From the NCBI GenBank assembly GCA_030620995.1, contig JAUXIK010000009.1, positions 1-63,160 of the forward strand: a stretch of 63,160 nucleotides of DNA, in the 5' to 3' direction. The notes beneath the pieces were generated by a model. It was not told where the DNA came from, searched no databases, and was given only the letters and a program-made list of their open reading frames with translations. This document shows, one piece after another, positions 52,806 to 62,028 of the stretch. Positions within the stretch are counted from its first letter, which is position 1. Each line of letters starts with the position of its first letter. Source of the DNA: Candidatus Aegiribacteria sp. GTDB taxonomy: Bacteria > Fermentibacterota > Fermentibacteria > Fermentibacterales > JCC-6. Both the position numbers and the translations under genes were made by a program.

Positions 52806-54485
52806 TTGAGAATCAGTTTTTGTCAGGTGCTGATTGTAATTTCCATACTGATACTTGCAGTTTTAACAGGATGCGGTCCTGTTGCCGATGAACATTCCCC
52901 GGAGGGAATAACTGTCCTTGCCGGAAATGCACTGCAATCGGGAAATGCGTCAGAAGCAGTGCGATTGTACACATCAGCCCTTGAGCAGTTCCCTGATGAT
53001 ATAAAGATATCTTCATGGTTGCTGGGAAAAGGCAGAGCACTCCTCATTCTGGGGCGCACGGAGGAAGCAATCACAAACGCCTCACAGGCAGTCTCGAATG
53101 CTGTAGACTCACATACCGCCGCAAGCGCAACATTCCTTATAGCGGAAGCGGAAATCGAACAGGGTTCAATCCGGAAGGGAATAGAAACTCTTACAATCCT
53201 TGATCAGGATAATCTTGACAGAGATGAGTCAAAGAATGCTATCGATGTACTCCGTTCAGCGCTGGAAAAAGTGGATATGGATTTTCTGACTGAGGAGCCA
53301 GCCACAGGATGGACGGAGGTTTTTGTACTCCTTGAACTGGAGGAAAGGTACGCTGCGCAGGGAGAAACTGATAAAGCAATCCTTACCGGAATGGAAATCG
53401 ATCGACTCTTTCCGGATGCACATAATCGATACGGTCAACCTTCAGTGGAAGCTCAGGAGGACGGATTTGTAGCTCTTGTACTGCCAATAACAGGAAGTGG
53501 ATCAATATACGCTGAACGCGTTTCCTCAGGTGTATCTCTTGCCTTTCTGAGAACATCAGATCTTTTCAGATCAGCACCAAGGCTGATAACGTTCGACTTT
53601 ACCGGTGACAGTACTGACCTTGTCAGCATCGTCAACTCGCTTGGCAGTAATCCGGCATGCCTGGCACTTATTGGTCCTCTGACAAGCAGGAACGCCGAGA
53701 TAGCAGCTCCCAATGCGCAGAGGTGGAACCTGCCAATGATTACTCCCACAGCAACATCTTCTAACCTTGATGATTATGGCAGTTACGTACACAGACTCGT
53801 TGTTTCTCAGGGCAACGACGCAGCAGCCGTAGCTGAATATGCTGTCCGGAATGCAGGATGCTCAAGATTTGCCATTATTCATGTCTATACATCGGAATCA
53901 GTGGCCAATGCGGAACAATTCAAATCCGTTGTGGAAGAACTCGGTGGAGAGATCGTAGCGATGGAGGGATATGAAACCGGCGCTACAGATTACAGAGATC
54001 AGATAAATGCGATAAAATATCTGAATCCGGATGGCGTATTCCTTCCGGTGGAAGCCTGGGATGCCATTCAACTTGCGCCACAACTCAGATTCTATCGGGT
54101 TGATGCCCGGCTTTTCGGAACATCCGGCTGGGATGATGAGATACTGGTGGAGCAGGGCGGTGAGTACGTTGAGGGAGCTGTGTTCCCTATTTCATTCGGA
54201 TCAGGATCCATGAATCCGGCAACGGCACGGTTCTCCTATTTCTTTGAGCGGGAATATGATTCCCTGCCGACCATGCTGTCAGCTCAGGGTTATGATACGG
54301 CCAGGATCATACTGGGTGCCTGGGAAAGCGGAGTTCCCTCCAGATCCTCCCTGGAAAATCACCTGGAAAGCCTCAATGTCTATTTTGGAGCTACAGGTAT
54401 GTGTACACTGGGAAATGTATCAATTCCCCGTTCGGCGTTTCCACTTGTAAAAGTAATCGACGGAGAAATTGTCAGCATTGAGTAA
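52806..54485 (+). CDS. Lipoprotein with TPR and type 1 periplasmic-binding domain (LpoA-like)
   Basis: A 559-residue lipoprotein that starts at TTG 52806, six bases after AGGAGG. The lipobox VLTGC is followed by TPR-like helices (EAVRLYTSALEQFPDDIKIS, KAILTGMEIDRLFPDA; residues 40-210). A LivJ/LpoA-type binding fold covers the rest (FVALVLPITGSGSIYAERVSSGVSLAF, ALIGPLTSRNAEIAAPNAQRWNLPMI, RFAIIHVYTS, FLPVEAWDAIQLAPQL). No permease or ATPase is nearby, which favours an LpoA-like activator of peptidoglycan synthesis over a transporter part. It overlaps the ROK gene by 17 bases. Confidence 0.82.
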   Translation: MRISFCQVLIVISILILAVLTGCGPVADEHSPEGITVLAGNALQSGNASEAVRLYTSALEQFPDDIKISSWLLGKGRALLILGRTEEAITNASQAVSNAVDSHTAASATFLIAEAEIEQGSIRKGIETLTILDQDNLDRDESKNAIDVLRSALEKVDMDFLTEEPATGWTEVFVLLELEERYAAQGETDKAILTGMEIDRLFPDAHNRYGQPSVEAQEDGFVALVLPITGSGSIYAERVSSGVSLAFLRTSDLFRSAPRLITFDFTGDSTDLVSIVNSLGSNPACLALIGPLTSRNAEIAAPNAQRWNLPMITPTATSSNLDDYGSYVHRLVVSQGNDAAAVAEYAVRNAGCSRFAIIHVYTSESVANAEQFKSVVEELGGEIVAMEGYETGATDYRDQINAIKYLNPDGVFLPVEAWDAIQLAPQLRFYRVDARLFGTSGWDDEILVEQGGEYVEGAVFPISFGSGSMNPATARFSYFFEREYDSLPTMLSAQGYDTARIILGAWESGVPSRSSLENHLESLNVYFGATGMCTLGNVSIPRSAFPLVKVIDGEIVSIE

Positions 54486-55374
54486 TCTGCCCGGCAAACA
54501 CTGGGGTGTGGATATCGGTGGCACTACAACCATTCTTGGATACCTTGCCAATGACGGTTTTAAGACTGTTTCCACGCTTCAGACTATTCCATCTGAAGGA
54601 CCTGAAAAACTGCTCACACAAATCAGGCGGACAATCTCGAACATTGATGACTCTCCAGGAACAATTGGCGTAGGAATCGCGGGATTGGTCGATAGAGAGA
54701 ACGGCATTCTAATTCATTCACCGAACCTTATAAACTGGGGTCGGTTTCCCCTTCAGGAAAGGCTCACAGATATATTCAGATGTCCAGCGGTCATAGACAA
54801 TGACTGTAACACATTCGCAATTCAAGCTATTGATTCCGGAGAAATCCCATCCGATGGGCTCTCGCTGCTCATAACGCTGGGTACTGGAATAGGTGGAACA
54901 ATTATTCACAATGGCACTATTCTTTACGGTACAGGTTATGCTGGAGAATTCGGTCACATGACAGTTAATGTTTCCGGGGAGGCATGCCCATGTGGATCAC
55001 GTGGATGCTGGGAAAGATATGCTGCCGCTGAAGCTCTTGTTCGGTATTTCAAGCGGACTGGAAGTGATTTGAAGGATGCGGATCCACGGAAAATAGCACA
55101 ACTTGCTGAAGCCGGTAATGAAAATGCCCTGAAAGCATTCGAGGAATTCGGTGAATGGGTGGGAGTCGGTCTCGCGAATCTTTCCCACTGTCTCAGTCCT
55201 TCTGAGATTTTTCTTGCGGGAGGTCTTGTGAAAACATTCAGTCTCTTTATTGAACATGCCAGGCATGAGTTCCACCGAAGATGTCTATATAAATGGAACG
55301 TTTCCGCACTGTCTTCCTGCTCCGACGCCGGAGCAGAAGGTGCCGCGATAATGGGAAGAGCATTATCTCTATGA
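54469..55374 (+). CDS. ROK-family sugar kinase
   Basis: About 301 residues, starting at TTG 54469 or TTG 54478; no ATG fits. GVDIGGTTT binds phosphate, and FGHMTVNVSGEACPCGSRGCWERYAA holds the ROK zinc motif (CPCGSRGC) with its upstream His. ALIMGRAL-like sequence ends the protein. It is probably a glucokinase or N-acetyl-amino-sugar kinase. The location between an LpoA-like lipoprotein and lptD would fit cell-wall sugar recycling, but substrate is not readable. Confidence 0.88.
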   Translation: MSALSNLPGKHWGVDIGGTTTILGYLANDGFKTVSTLQTIPSEGPEKLLTQIRRTISNIDDSPGTIGVGIAGLVDRENGILIHSPNLINWGRFPLQERLTDIFRCPAVIDNDCNTFAIQAIDSGEIPSDGLSLLITLGTGIGGTIIHNGTILYGTGYAGEFGHMTVNVSGEACPCGSRGCWERYAAAEALVRYFKRTGSDLKDADPRKIAQLAEAGNENALKAFEEFGEWVGVGLANLSHCLSPSEIFLAGGLVKTFSLFIEHARHEFHRRCLYKWNVSALSSCSDAGAEGAAIMGRALSL

Positions 55375-57563
55375 TCAGTTTTCTCGTTCTTATGCTTCTT
55401 GTCACCTCTGACGGAAGGGGAACCGAGAACAGCAGCACTGACTCCATAGCTTCACTCACCAGGCTTGAAACGATCGTATATTCAGCTGATTCACTTGTGT
55501 TCTATCCGGATACGGGAGACCTTCTCCTGATTGGTTCCACAACACTTGACTACAGAGATATGACACTTCAATCAGATACGGTAATGTACTTTTCTGAAGA
55601 GGAACTCGTAACAGCAAGTGGTGCTACAGAGCTTTTCGACAGAGGTGAATCTATTACAGGCGATGGGCTGATCTACAGCCTTCCATCCAGAAATGGAAGG
55701 ATTACAAGCGCTGCTTCACAGTATGAGTTCGGTTTCTATCACGGTGAATCAATCACCAGAGTCGGGCGCAATGAATTCAACATTATTAATGCAAGGTTCA
55801 CAACCTGTGATGAGGATTCGAGTCACTATTTCTTCTACTGCCCTTTGATGAAGGTTTTCCCGGATGACAAGGCCGTTGCCAGACCGGTTTATCTTTATGT
55901 GGAGGATACTCCCATTCTCTATTTCCCTTACTGGGTCTTCCCTATCCGGCGTGGAAGGCATTCCGGCTTCACGACACCGAAACTCGGTCAGACAACCAGA
56001 GACGGAAGATTCCTGAGAGAACTGGGGTACTATTTCGCTTTTTCGGACTACGCTGATCTGTGGATTCATGGAGATATCATGGAGAAGACACGATTCGTGA
56101 TCGCTGCTGATGAACGGCACAGAATCAGATATCTCTGTTACGGAAATCTCAAAACGGAATGGAGAAGGGAATTCGAAGCCAGGAGGGATAGATGGATGAT
56201 CTTCGGGCAGCACCTCCATGATTTTCCGGACGGAACTTCAGTTCGTCTCCAGGGGGAGTTTCTCAGCGATAAGTCCTATCTGGAAGAGACTCAGCAATCT
56301 CCGGAAGACAGAATGACCGGAGAGCTGCGCTCCTGGATCAGTGTAAACAGATACTTCGGCAGACTGAGCTTCCAGGCAGTTCTCGACAGAACAAGTTACC
56401 TTCATCTTGATCCTGATTCAATCCCCGACGAAGTGGAGTCATTGCAGGAACTTCCTGACATTCGCTTTTCCCTCCCTTCTGCTCCCCTTTTCAAAGCTCC
56501 AGCTGATCCTCTCCTCATCCGACCCTGGCATTCCATTTACTGGAATCTAAGTGGGCACTACCTCTCCAGAGATAAAAGACTGGAAGATTCCAGAGCTACA
56601 AATTCAGCTATGAAAATTATCTCAGGGCTCACAGGCTCAAGCAGATTGTGGGGATGGCTTTCCTTCGCCCCATCTTTGAGAGCGACAGGGACAGTATATG
56701 ACAGAGACAGACAGGATAATAATCTGCCATGGTGGCTGCACGGATCAGCCACTTTATCTCTCTCAACTGATATCTATGGTATTTTCAGCACAGATCTTTT
56801 CGGCATTGAAGCTTTCAGGCACACAATTACTCCAGGTGTTTCCCTGCAGTGGGCACCTGATAGATTTATAAATGATGACGGGGTCGTTGAAGCTGATTCT
56901 GCCGGAAATGAATACTACACATTCTCCGATTTCGGACTTCCTTCCGGAAGCAGGACTGTCTCATTCAATCTCCAGAACAGGCTTGAAGGAAAGCGAAAAG
57001 AGAATAACAGAATATCCCGATTTGAGATCGCCTCACTCACATTCTCCACTTCTGCGAATCTTGACGACAAAGAGACACCCTTCTCTCCCTTAATGGCATC
57101 GCTTGAACTCTCACCATTCTCAAATTTCAGTGTAAGGGGAAACGGAAGCTGGGATCTCTATGAGAACGAATTTTCAAATATGTCAGTTTCCTCAAATTTA
57201 AGGCTTTCAGGATACGACCGTACTCTTCTTCCTGACTCAGGGAGCGTTGAAAGGGGTCTACCCTTGAGACTGACCCTCTCACACTATTACCGGTACGGGC
57301 TACACGGAGAAGATGATATCAGCAAGCTTCGTGTTTCCGCATCACTGGATCTGACTCCCGGCTGGTCACTGGAATACAGTGCGTATTACGACCTGTCAGG
57401 AGAAAGCTTCATAAATCAGAGTTACACCCTAAGGAGGAACCTTCATTGCTGGGAGGCTGTCTTTGTAAGGCACATATCAGACCTGGACAGTGGATTCTAC
57501 TTCCGAATCAATATAATTGATGTACCTGACATAAAAATTGAACAGCATGTAAGTAATTTCTGA
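55371..57563 (+). CDS. lptD: LPS-assembly protein LptD-like (OstA) outer-membrane barrel
   Basis: A 730-residue protein starting at ATG 55371, overlapping the ROK stop (ATGA). Signal peptide MISFLVLMLLVTS. An OstA/LptA-like jelly roll follows (ETIVYSADSLVFYPDTGDLLLIG, MTLQSDTVMYFSEEELVTASG), then the LptD barrel with the well-known ILYFPYWVFPIRRGRHSGF and GYYFAFSDYADLWIHGD. Few Cys residues are present, so the E. coli-type disulfide switch is not conserved. It inserts lipopolysaccharide in the outer leaflet. Confidence 0.9.
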   Translation: MISFLVLMLLVTSDGRGTENSSTDSIASLTRLETIVYSADSLVFYPDTGDLLLIGSTTLDYRDMTLQSDTVMYFSEEELVTASGATELFDRGESITGDGLIYSLPSRNGRITSAASQYEFGFYHGESITRVGRNEFNIINARFTTCDEDSSHYFFYCPLMKVFPDDKAVARPVYLYVEDTPILYFPYWVFPIRRGRHSGFTTPKLGQTTRDGRFLRELGYYFAFSDYADLWIHGDIMEKTRFVIAADERHRIRYLCYGNLKTEWRREFEARRDRWMIFGQHLHDFPDGTSVRLQGEFLSDKSYLEETQQSPEDRMTGELRSWISVNRYFGRLSFQAVLDRTSYLHLDPDSIPDEVESLQELPDIRFSLPSAPLFKAPADPLLIRPWHSIYWNLSGHYLSRDKRLEDSRATNSAMKIISGLTGSSRLWGWLSFAPSLRATGTVYDRDRQDNNLPWWLHGSATLSLSTDIYGIFSTDLFGIEAFRHTITPGVSLQWAPDRFINDDGVVEADSAGNEYYTFSDFGLPSGSRTVSFNLQNRLEGKRKENNRISRFEIASLTFSTSANLDDKETPFSPLMASLELSPFSNFSVRGNGSWDLYENEFSNMSVSSNLRLSGYDRTLLPDSGSVERGLPLRLTLSHYYRYGLHGEDDISKLRVSASLDLTPGWSLEYSAYYDLSGESFINQSYTLRRNLHCWEAVFVRHISDLDSGFYFRINIIDVPDIKIEQHVSNF

Positions 57564-57688
57564 TTTATTCAATATTTCGAATATAATTCATTGTATTATG
57601 TGCATTATAAATCTCATTTACCTATCGTAGCGTTCAGTGATCACCTATATAGCTTCATATTTGCTCCAATTTAAATTGTTTTCAGGGG

Positions 57689-57717
57689 TTGACATTGAGT
57701 TTTCCGCCTTCTAGCTT
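57689..57717 (+). promoter_or_regulatory. Probable promoter of the HU gene
   Basis: A perfect TTGACA at 57689-57694. The -10 is weaker: TAGCTT at 57712-57717 after 17 bases is the best candidate. The 185 bases upstream of the gene are AT-rich and hold no gene. Confidence 0.45.
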
Positions 57718-57748
57718 TAAGTAACAGCAATAGGGAGGGGGTGAACAA

Positions 57749-58021
57749 GTGACTAAAAAAGATCTCGTTGCACATGTAGCCGATAATTCGTGCATAACCA
57801 AAAAACAGGCAGGTATTGCCGTAGATGCAGTTCTTGATGGAATCAAGGATGCACTCGGTAATAACCAGAAGGTTAGCCTTGTCGGTTTCGGAACATTTTC
57901 CGTAAAACATCGTGAGCAAAGAACGGGCGTAAACCCGGCAAACGGTCAGAAGATGACGTATCCTGCAAAAGACGTACCTCATTTCAAAGCAGGAAAAGGT
58001 TTGAAAGACGCTGTCTATTAA
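57749..58021 (+). CDS. hup: HU-family DNA-binding protein
   Basis: A 90-residue histone-like protein starting at GTG 57749 with GGAGGGGG upstream. TKKDLVAHVAD start, VSLVGFGTFSVKHREQRTGVNPANGQKMTYPAKDVPHFKAGKGLKDAV covers the arm and the conserved GFGTF and R-x-NP parts. It bends and compacts DNA as a dimer. It forms its own transcription unit with promoter and terminator. Confidence 0.96.
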   Translation: MTKKDLVAHVADNSCITKKQAGIAVDAVLDGIKDALGNNQKVSLVGFGTFSVKHREQRTGVNPANGQKMTYPAKDVPHFKAGKGLKDAVY

Positions 58022-58040
58022 AGAATTCAGCATTCTATCG

Positions 58041-58066
58041 GGGGACGGATAATGTGTTCCGTCCCC
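58041..58066 (+). terminator. Terminator after the HU gene
   Basis: GGGGACGGA and TCCGTCCCC pair perfectly (9 bp) around an 8-base loop, followed by TATTTCTCAT. It lies 20 bases after the HU stop codon. Confidence 0.8.
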
Positions 58067-58091
58067 TATTTCTCATACCCTCGAAAATATT

Positions 58092-58907
58092 ATGCCACTT
58101 GATCTTTCAATAATTATTACATCGTACAACAGTTCCTCGACTCTAAGTGATACAATCGAATCACTTCTTCGTCTGAATTCTGATGAGACACCAAAGGAAA
58201 TCATTGTGGTGGATAACGCATCCTCCGACGGGTCTGCTGACATCGCGGAAAACTTTCAGGAACTGCGAGTTCTCCGTTCTGATGTAAACATGGGGCTTGC
58301 TAAAGCAAACAACAGAGGAGCAGAAATCTCAACCGGAAGAAGCCTTCTCTTCCTGAATCCCGACACGGAAATACTGCCGGGAGTACTGAACACTCTGATG
58401 AAGTTTGAAGAAACACATCCTGATGCAGGACTGCTCGGACCTGCCATGCTTGATTCCACAGGTACTGTTCTATCAACCGCAAGAACTTTCCCTACTCTGC
58501 TTGATATCATGCTCAGGAGAACTCTTCTTGGCAAATTGCCGGGAGCTCAAGCCCGGCAAAGGAAACATCTCTTCTCAGCAGAAATGAACAATCCTTCCAG
58601 AGTCGACTGGCTTGTTGGAGCAGCGCTGTGGCTGACCGGATCAGGCAGAAAAGAATTCGGACTGATGTCACCTGCGTATTTTCTGTATTTCGAAGATGTG
58701 GAATGGTGCCTTCGGGCACACGAAGCAGGAATGGAAGTCTGGTATGTGCCGGATGCATTCATCAAACATTTATACAAACGTGAGAGCGCCGGAAAACCGG
58801 GGAAAGCTCTCTGGTTCCACCTTCGGAGTATGGTTAGATTTTTCATTGAACATCCTTCAGTTGCTATAGGAAAGTATGAAACACCCCATAACAAAAAGAA
58901 CAGGTGA
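58092..58907 (+). CDS. Family 2 glycosyltransferase (rhamnosyltransferase-like)
   Basis: A 271-residue GT-A enzyme: LSIIITSYNSSSTLSDTIESLL, IIVVDNASSDGSADI, NMGLAKANNRGAE, LFLNPDTEILPG (the D-x-D-type metal site) and YFLYFEDVEWCLRAHEAGMEVWYVPDA. These features match WbbL-like transferases that add sugars in O-antigen or exopolysaccharide chains. It has no membrane helix and should work at the inner membrane's cytoplasmic face. The next gene starts 10 bases on. Confidence 0.92.
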   Translation: MPLDLSIIITSYNSSSTLSDTIESLLRLNSDETPKEIIVVDNASSDGSADIAENFQELRVLRSDVNMGLAKANNRGAEISTGRSLLFLNPDTEILPGVLNTLMKFEETHPDAGLLGPAMLDSTGTVLSTARTFPTLLDIMLRRTLLGKLPGAQARQRKHLFSAEMNNPSRVDWLVGAALWLTGSGRKEFGLMSPAYFLYFEDVEWCLRAHEAGMEVWYVPDAFIKHLYKRESAGKPGKALWFHLRSMVRFFIEHPSVAIGKYETPHNKKNR

Positions 58908-58917
58908 ACGGTGTATT

Positions 58918-59370
58918 ATGAAACCGGTAGATGAGAAATCAATAGATGAATGCCTTGTAAAATGGCAGCCGCTTCTCAGTCTGAGCGACTGGGATATCCG
59001 CTCGATTGTCGTTCAAAAAACAAATTGGCGCAAATCCGGCGATGTAAAGATTGACGAGAGTAACAGAATGGCTGCCGTGATGATAAAATCAGATCTTGAT
59101 CCTGTCTATCTTGAACAGGTTGTAGTTCACGAGCTTCTTCACATCAAGCTGTGGGGCCTCGATCAGATGATTGAGGAATCCCTTAACGCTCTCTTCGGAG
59201 AAGAAGACAGCGAAGGCAAGCGTATTTTCGCACAGGGTCAGTTTATGCGGGAGCTGGAAGCCACCACTCAGGATCTGGCCAGAGCACTTCTTGACGCTTC
59301 CGGATTCAAAGGGGATTACCTCTTCAACAGAGTACAGAAGCAGATAGACGGAGAGATAGAAAAGGATTAG
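58918..59370 (+). CDS. Small HELLH metallopeptidase-like protein
   Basis: A 150-residue protein starting at ATG 58918. VVVHELLHIKLWGL holds an HExxH zinc motif (about residues 72-76), and acidic residues a little later (MIEESLNAL) offer the third ligand. The front part (PLLSLSDWDIRSIVVQ) resembles small SprT/minigluzincin-type peptidases found on mobile elements. No signal peptide. A nearly identical copy of its last two thirds lies at 61389-61607. Role unknown. Confidence 0.78.
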   Translation: MKPVDEKSIDECLVKWQPLLSLSDWDIRSIVVQKTNWRKSGDVKIDESNRMAAVMIKSDLDPVYLEQVVVHELLHIKLWGLDQMIEESLNALFGEEDSEGKRIFAQGQFMRELEATTQDLARALLDASGFKGDYLFNRVQKQIDGEIEKD

Positions 59371-59394
59371 ACAGGGCTATATCATTTCGAGATT

Positions 59395-60702
59395 TTACTT
59401 GATATAACCCAGACCTTCCAGCCTCTTCTGTTCTATAAGATCCAGTTCATGATCTGTAGGGTTCCACAGACAGGACCATGCGCCGTAGTCAAGCACTTCT
59501 GACAGCAGCACACTGTCCACCTCAAGATGAAGCATCTCACCCGGATCATCCACTATATTGAACATCTCAGAATAGTTGTTGACAGGGCTCCAGATAACCT
59601 TCTCTTCTCCGATAAGCAATGCAACCTGAATGCTGTCATTTCGCACTCCACTGGACGGTATTTCTCGATTGGACGGTATATCCCCGGATAATATATCCAT
59701 TCCCTCTATTCTTTCAGGCACAGGCATCCGGAGGTATGTCAATACTGTTGGAAGGATATCAAATTGTCCAACAGTCGCTGAATCCACAACACCTTCAGGT
59801 ATACCGGGACCGGTAATAATCAAAGGAACATGAAGTGACTGCTGGTAGAGATTCTGAGAATGTCCCCCTTCACCGTGCTCAAGGAATTCTTCTCCATGGT
59901 CAGCTGTGAATATGATCAGAGTGTTCTCTGCCAGATGTTTCTCACGAATGGTTCCGAACATCCGTGATAACTGGCTGTCAGTCCACTTAATTTCTCCGTC
60001 ATACAGATTTCTTAGATGATCTGCCTGAGCCGGGTCTAATACACCGTTTTCATCGGGTATCCATTCTGTAATCCCCATTGTCCCAAACCTCGTAAATGTT
60101 CTGTCAAAACCCATTAGGGGGTCATATGGCAGATGTGGATCAAAGAGGTGAAATACCACGAAAAAGGGTTCACTGAATTCCTCGCTGTCAAGCCATGAGA
60201 TAAACTCATCGACAGTCTCGGCAGCCCGGCCATTACCCTTATCATCTATCGCAAAATGCTCAAATCCTTTTTCCATACCATATAACGGTCCAAGATAGTT
60301 GACATTGACAAAACCCGCTGTAGTGAAGCCTTCATCATGAAGTATTGTGACGATAGTCGGCAGTTCCGGATCAAGACCACAGGAATAGCTTCCATAATTG
60401 TTGCATCCATGACTTTTCTCGGTCAGCCCGGTATAGATCGTGACCATCGCCGGAAGTGTCCATGGCGCCTGCGCCTGCATGCGAGCATACATTATTCCTT
60501 CGGAAGCAAGACTGTCTATCGTGGGGGAAGTATTGCGATGGTAGTCATAACAGCTGAGATGATCAGCACAAAGAGTATCGATGATAATAAGAATTACATT
60601 CGGATGTCTTTCTTCTGTGACTTCAGCGCAACCACCGGTCAATAGAAGCAGAGCGGTGATTGCAAACATTACTTTTATCAAGATATTACAACTTGAGAAC
60701 AT
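59395..60702 (-). CDS. Sulfatase-fold lipoprotein (alkaline phosphatase superfamily)
   Basis: A 435-residue lipoprotein starting at ATG 60702, which has an AGGATAGGATAA stretch upstream. Lipobox LLTGGC. Metal-site motifs are clear: NVILIIIDTLCADHLSCYDY, FHLFDPHLPYDP, FTADHGEEFLEHGEGGHSQNLYQQSLHVPLI. The nucleophile position reads APWTLPAM, with Thr rather than the Cys or Ser of formylglycine sulfatases (C/S-x-P-x-R). It is therefore more likely a phosphatase, phosphodiesterase or phosphoryl-transferase than a classical sulfatase. No maturase gene is present. Confidence 0.85.
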   Translation of the reverse strand: MFSSCNILIKVMFAITALLLLTGGCAEVTEERHPNVILIIIDTLCADHLSCYDYHRNTSPTIDSLASEGIMYARMQAQAPWTLPAMVTIYTGLTEKSHGCNNYGSYSCGLDPELPTIVTILHDEGFTTAGFVNVNYLGPLYGMEKGFEHFAIDDKGNGRAAETVDEFISWLDSEEFSEPFFVVFHLFDPHLPYDPLMGFDRTFTRFGTMGITEWIPDENGVLDPAQADHLRNLYDGEIKWTDSQLSRMFGTIREKHLAENTLIIFTADHGEEFLEHGEGGHSQNLYQQSLHVPLIITGPGIPEGVVDSATVGQFDILPTVLTYLRMPVPERIEGMDILSGDIPSNREIPSSGVRNDSIQVALLIGEEKVIWSPVNNYSEMFNIVDDPGEMLHLEVDSVLLSEVLDYGAWSCLWNPTDHELDLIEQKRLEGLGYIK

Positions 60703-60755
60703 TTGAATTATCCTATCCTTAATGAGCAAACATTCTCTCTCAATATCATGACTAA

Positions 60756-61214
60756 TCTCTTAAGCTAATTAAGTATTGTCAATCATATTACAGCACATTC
60801 CATATCCTCAACAGTAGCGAAGCGGTATATCACAGAGGATGGATGGGGAGTATTCTTAATTCATTCAAGGCCATACCCGATACCGCTGGAACAATAAGCT
60901 GGCATAACGTTTTCCCCTGCGAGCCCGGATACTATGAACCGGAAGGAACCATTTCATGGCCGCTGAACCCGTTCATTTCCGGGCACACGGAAACTACTGG
61001 ATCCATTGATGACGCAACTTATGTTATTGGCTTCGGAGAGATGCCGGAGGGTTTTAGAGAAATTGGATCCTGGGGCTTCACCGGGCTTAAACCTTTATGG
61101 GCACAGATCCGGGAATCAGCTCATCCTAATCTCACTACTGCTATGCAACTTATGGGAAAACCATGGACGTGGCGGCTATGGTCTGTATCATTTCTGGGCA
61201 GAAGAATCCGGTAG
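60756..61214 (+). pseudogene. Possible fragment of an unidentified gene
   Basis: The frame is open from 60756 to 61214, with protein-like composition in the middle (GTISWHNVFPCEPGYYEPEGT and later GEMPEGFREIGSWGFTGLKP), but no start with a ribosome site. The first ATG is at 60843. The end reads out of frame into WTWRLWSV; an alternative frame (LWENHGRGGYGLYHFWAEE, stop 61233) looks equally protein-like, which hints at a frameshift. I do not recognise it. The remaining bases between 61215 and 61388 hold nothing evident. Confidence 0.3.
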
Positions 61215-61388
61215 GAATACCAATCCCCTGTAAGCACTCAGAATACATCAGAACATACTCCAACTGAAGGACGACCACTTACCACCAACCTAATAAATCC
61301 CAAATACCTGATTTCACTCAGTTATCGGAGAACAGTGAATCTCTGAACCAACCCTATATGACCCTCCGGAGATACGAAGTAAGTCCCT

Positions 61389-61607
61389 GGGGGTCTCGAT
61401 CAGATGATAGAAGAATCCCTTAACGCTCTCTTCGGAGAAGAAGACAGCGAAGGCAAGCGGATTTTCGCCCAGGGTCAGTTTATGCGGGAGCTGGAAGCCA
61501 CCACTCAGGATCTGGCCAGAGCACTTCTTGACGCTTCCGGATTCAAAGGGGATTACCTTTTCAACAGAGTCCAGAAGCAGATAGACGGAGAGATAGGAAC
61601 GGAATAG
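61389..61607 (+). pseudogene. Duplicate of the C-terminal part of the HELLH peptidase gene
   Basis: From GLDQMIEESLNAL to QKQIDGEI the encoded residues equal those of the gene at 58918-59370. I count six base changes by eye in that stretch (ATT/ATA, GAG/GAA, CGT/CGG, GCA/GCC, CTC/CTT, GTA/GTC in their codons), all synonymous. Only the last three residues differ (EKD versus GTE). Similarity continues about 25 bases past the stop. The zinc motif and N-terminal half are absent and an in-frame stop lies just upstream, so it is a remnant. Confidence 0.85.
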
Positions 61608-61734
61608 ACAGGGTCAAATCATTCTGAGGATTCAATCAAAACATCTGAATCCTCATAAGATTAACAAACTGTACATCAATTATCGAATTTGTTATGATGC
61701 TAGTAGGTTATAACATAGCGTCAGGGAGTAAATT

Positions 61735-62028
61735 TTGACTCAGAAACTTAAGATCTCCAGAATTCTTGAGATCTGCCTTGCTCACGGAGCTGTTAGAATA
61801 GCTCTCTTCGGCTCTTTTGCCAGAGGGGATGCTGACGCTACCAGTGATATCGATCTGCTTGTTTCATTCTCATCCCCCAGAGGACTTCTTGAGATAGTAC
61901 AAATGGAAAGGGAACTTACTAAATCCATGGGGCGAAAGGTTGATCTAATAACTGAAGGAGCCCTCAGTCCTTATCTCAGAGATAGAATTCTCAGTGAGGA
62001 ACAGGTCATCTATGAAAAAGCGGGATGA
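61735..62028 (+). CDS. mntA: MntA-type nucleotidyltransferase antitoxin
   Basis: A 97-residue minimal nucleotidyltransferase starting at TTG 61735 after GGGAG. IALFGSFARGDADATSDIDLLVSF carries the G-S-x10-D-x-D motif. The partner overlapping its 3' end is HepT-like. MntA antitoxins add AMP residues to a Tyr of HepT and neutralise it. The pair is therefore a type VII toxin-antitoxin candidate. Confidence 0.88.
   Translation: MTQKLKISRILEICLAHGAVRIALFGSFARGDADATSDIDLLVSFSSPRGLLEIVQMERELTKSMGRKVDLITEGALSPYLRDRILSEEQVIYEKAG

Noticed and set aside
52806..54485. Amino-acid ABC transporter binding protein
   Set aside because: The fold fits, but there is no permease or ATPase nearby and the TPR front part points to an LpoA-like role.
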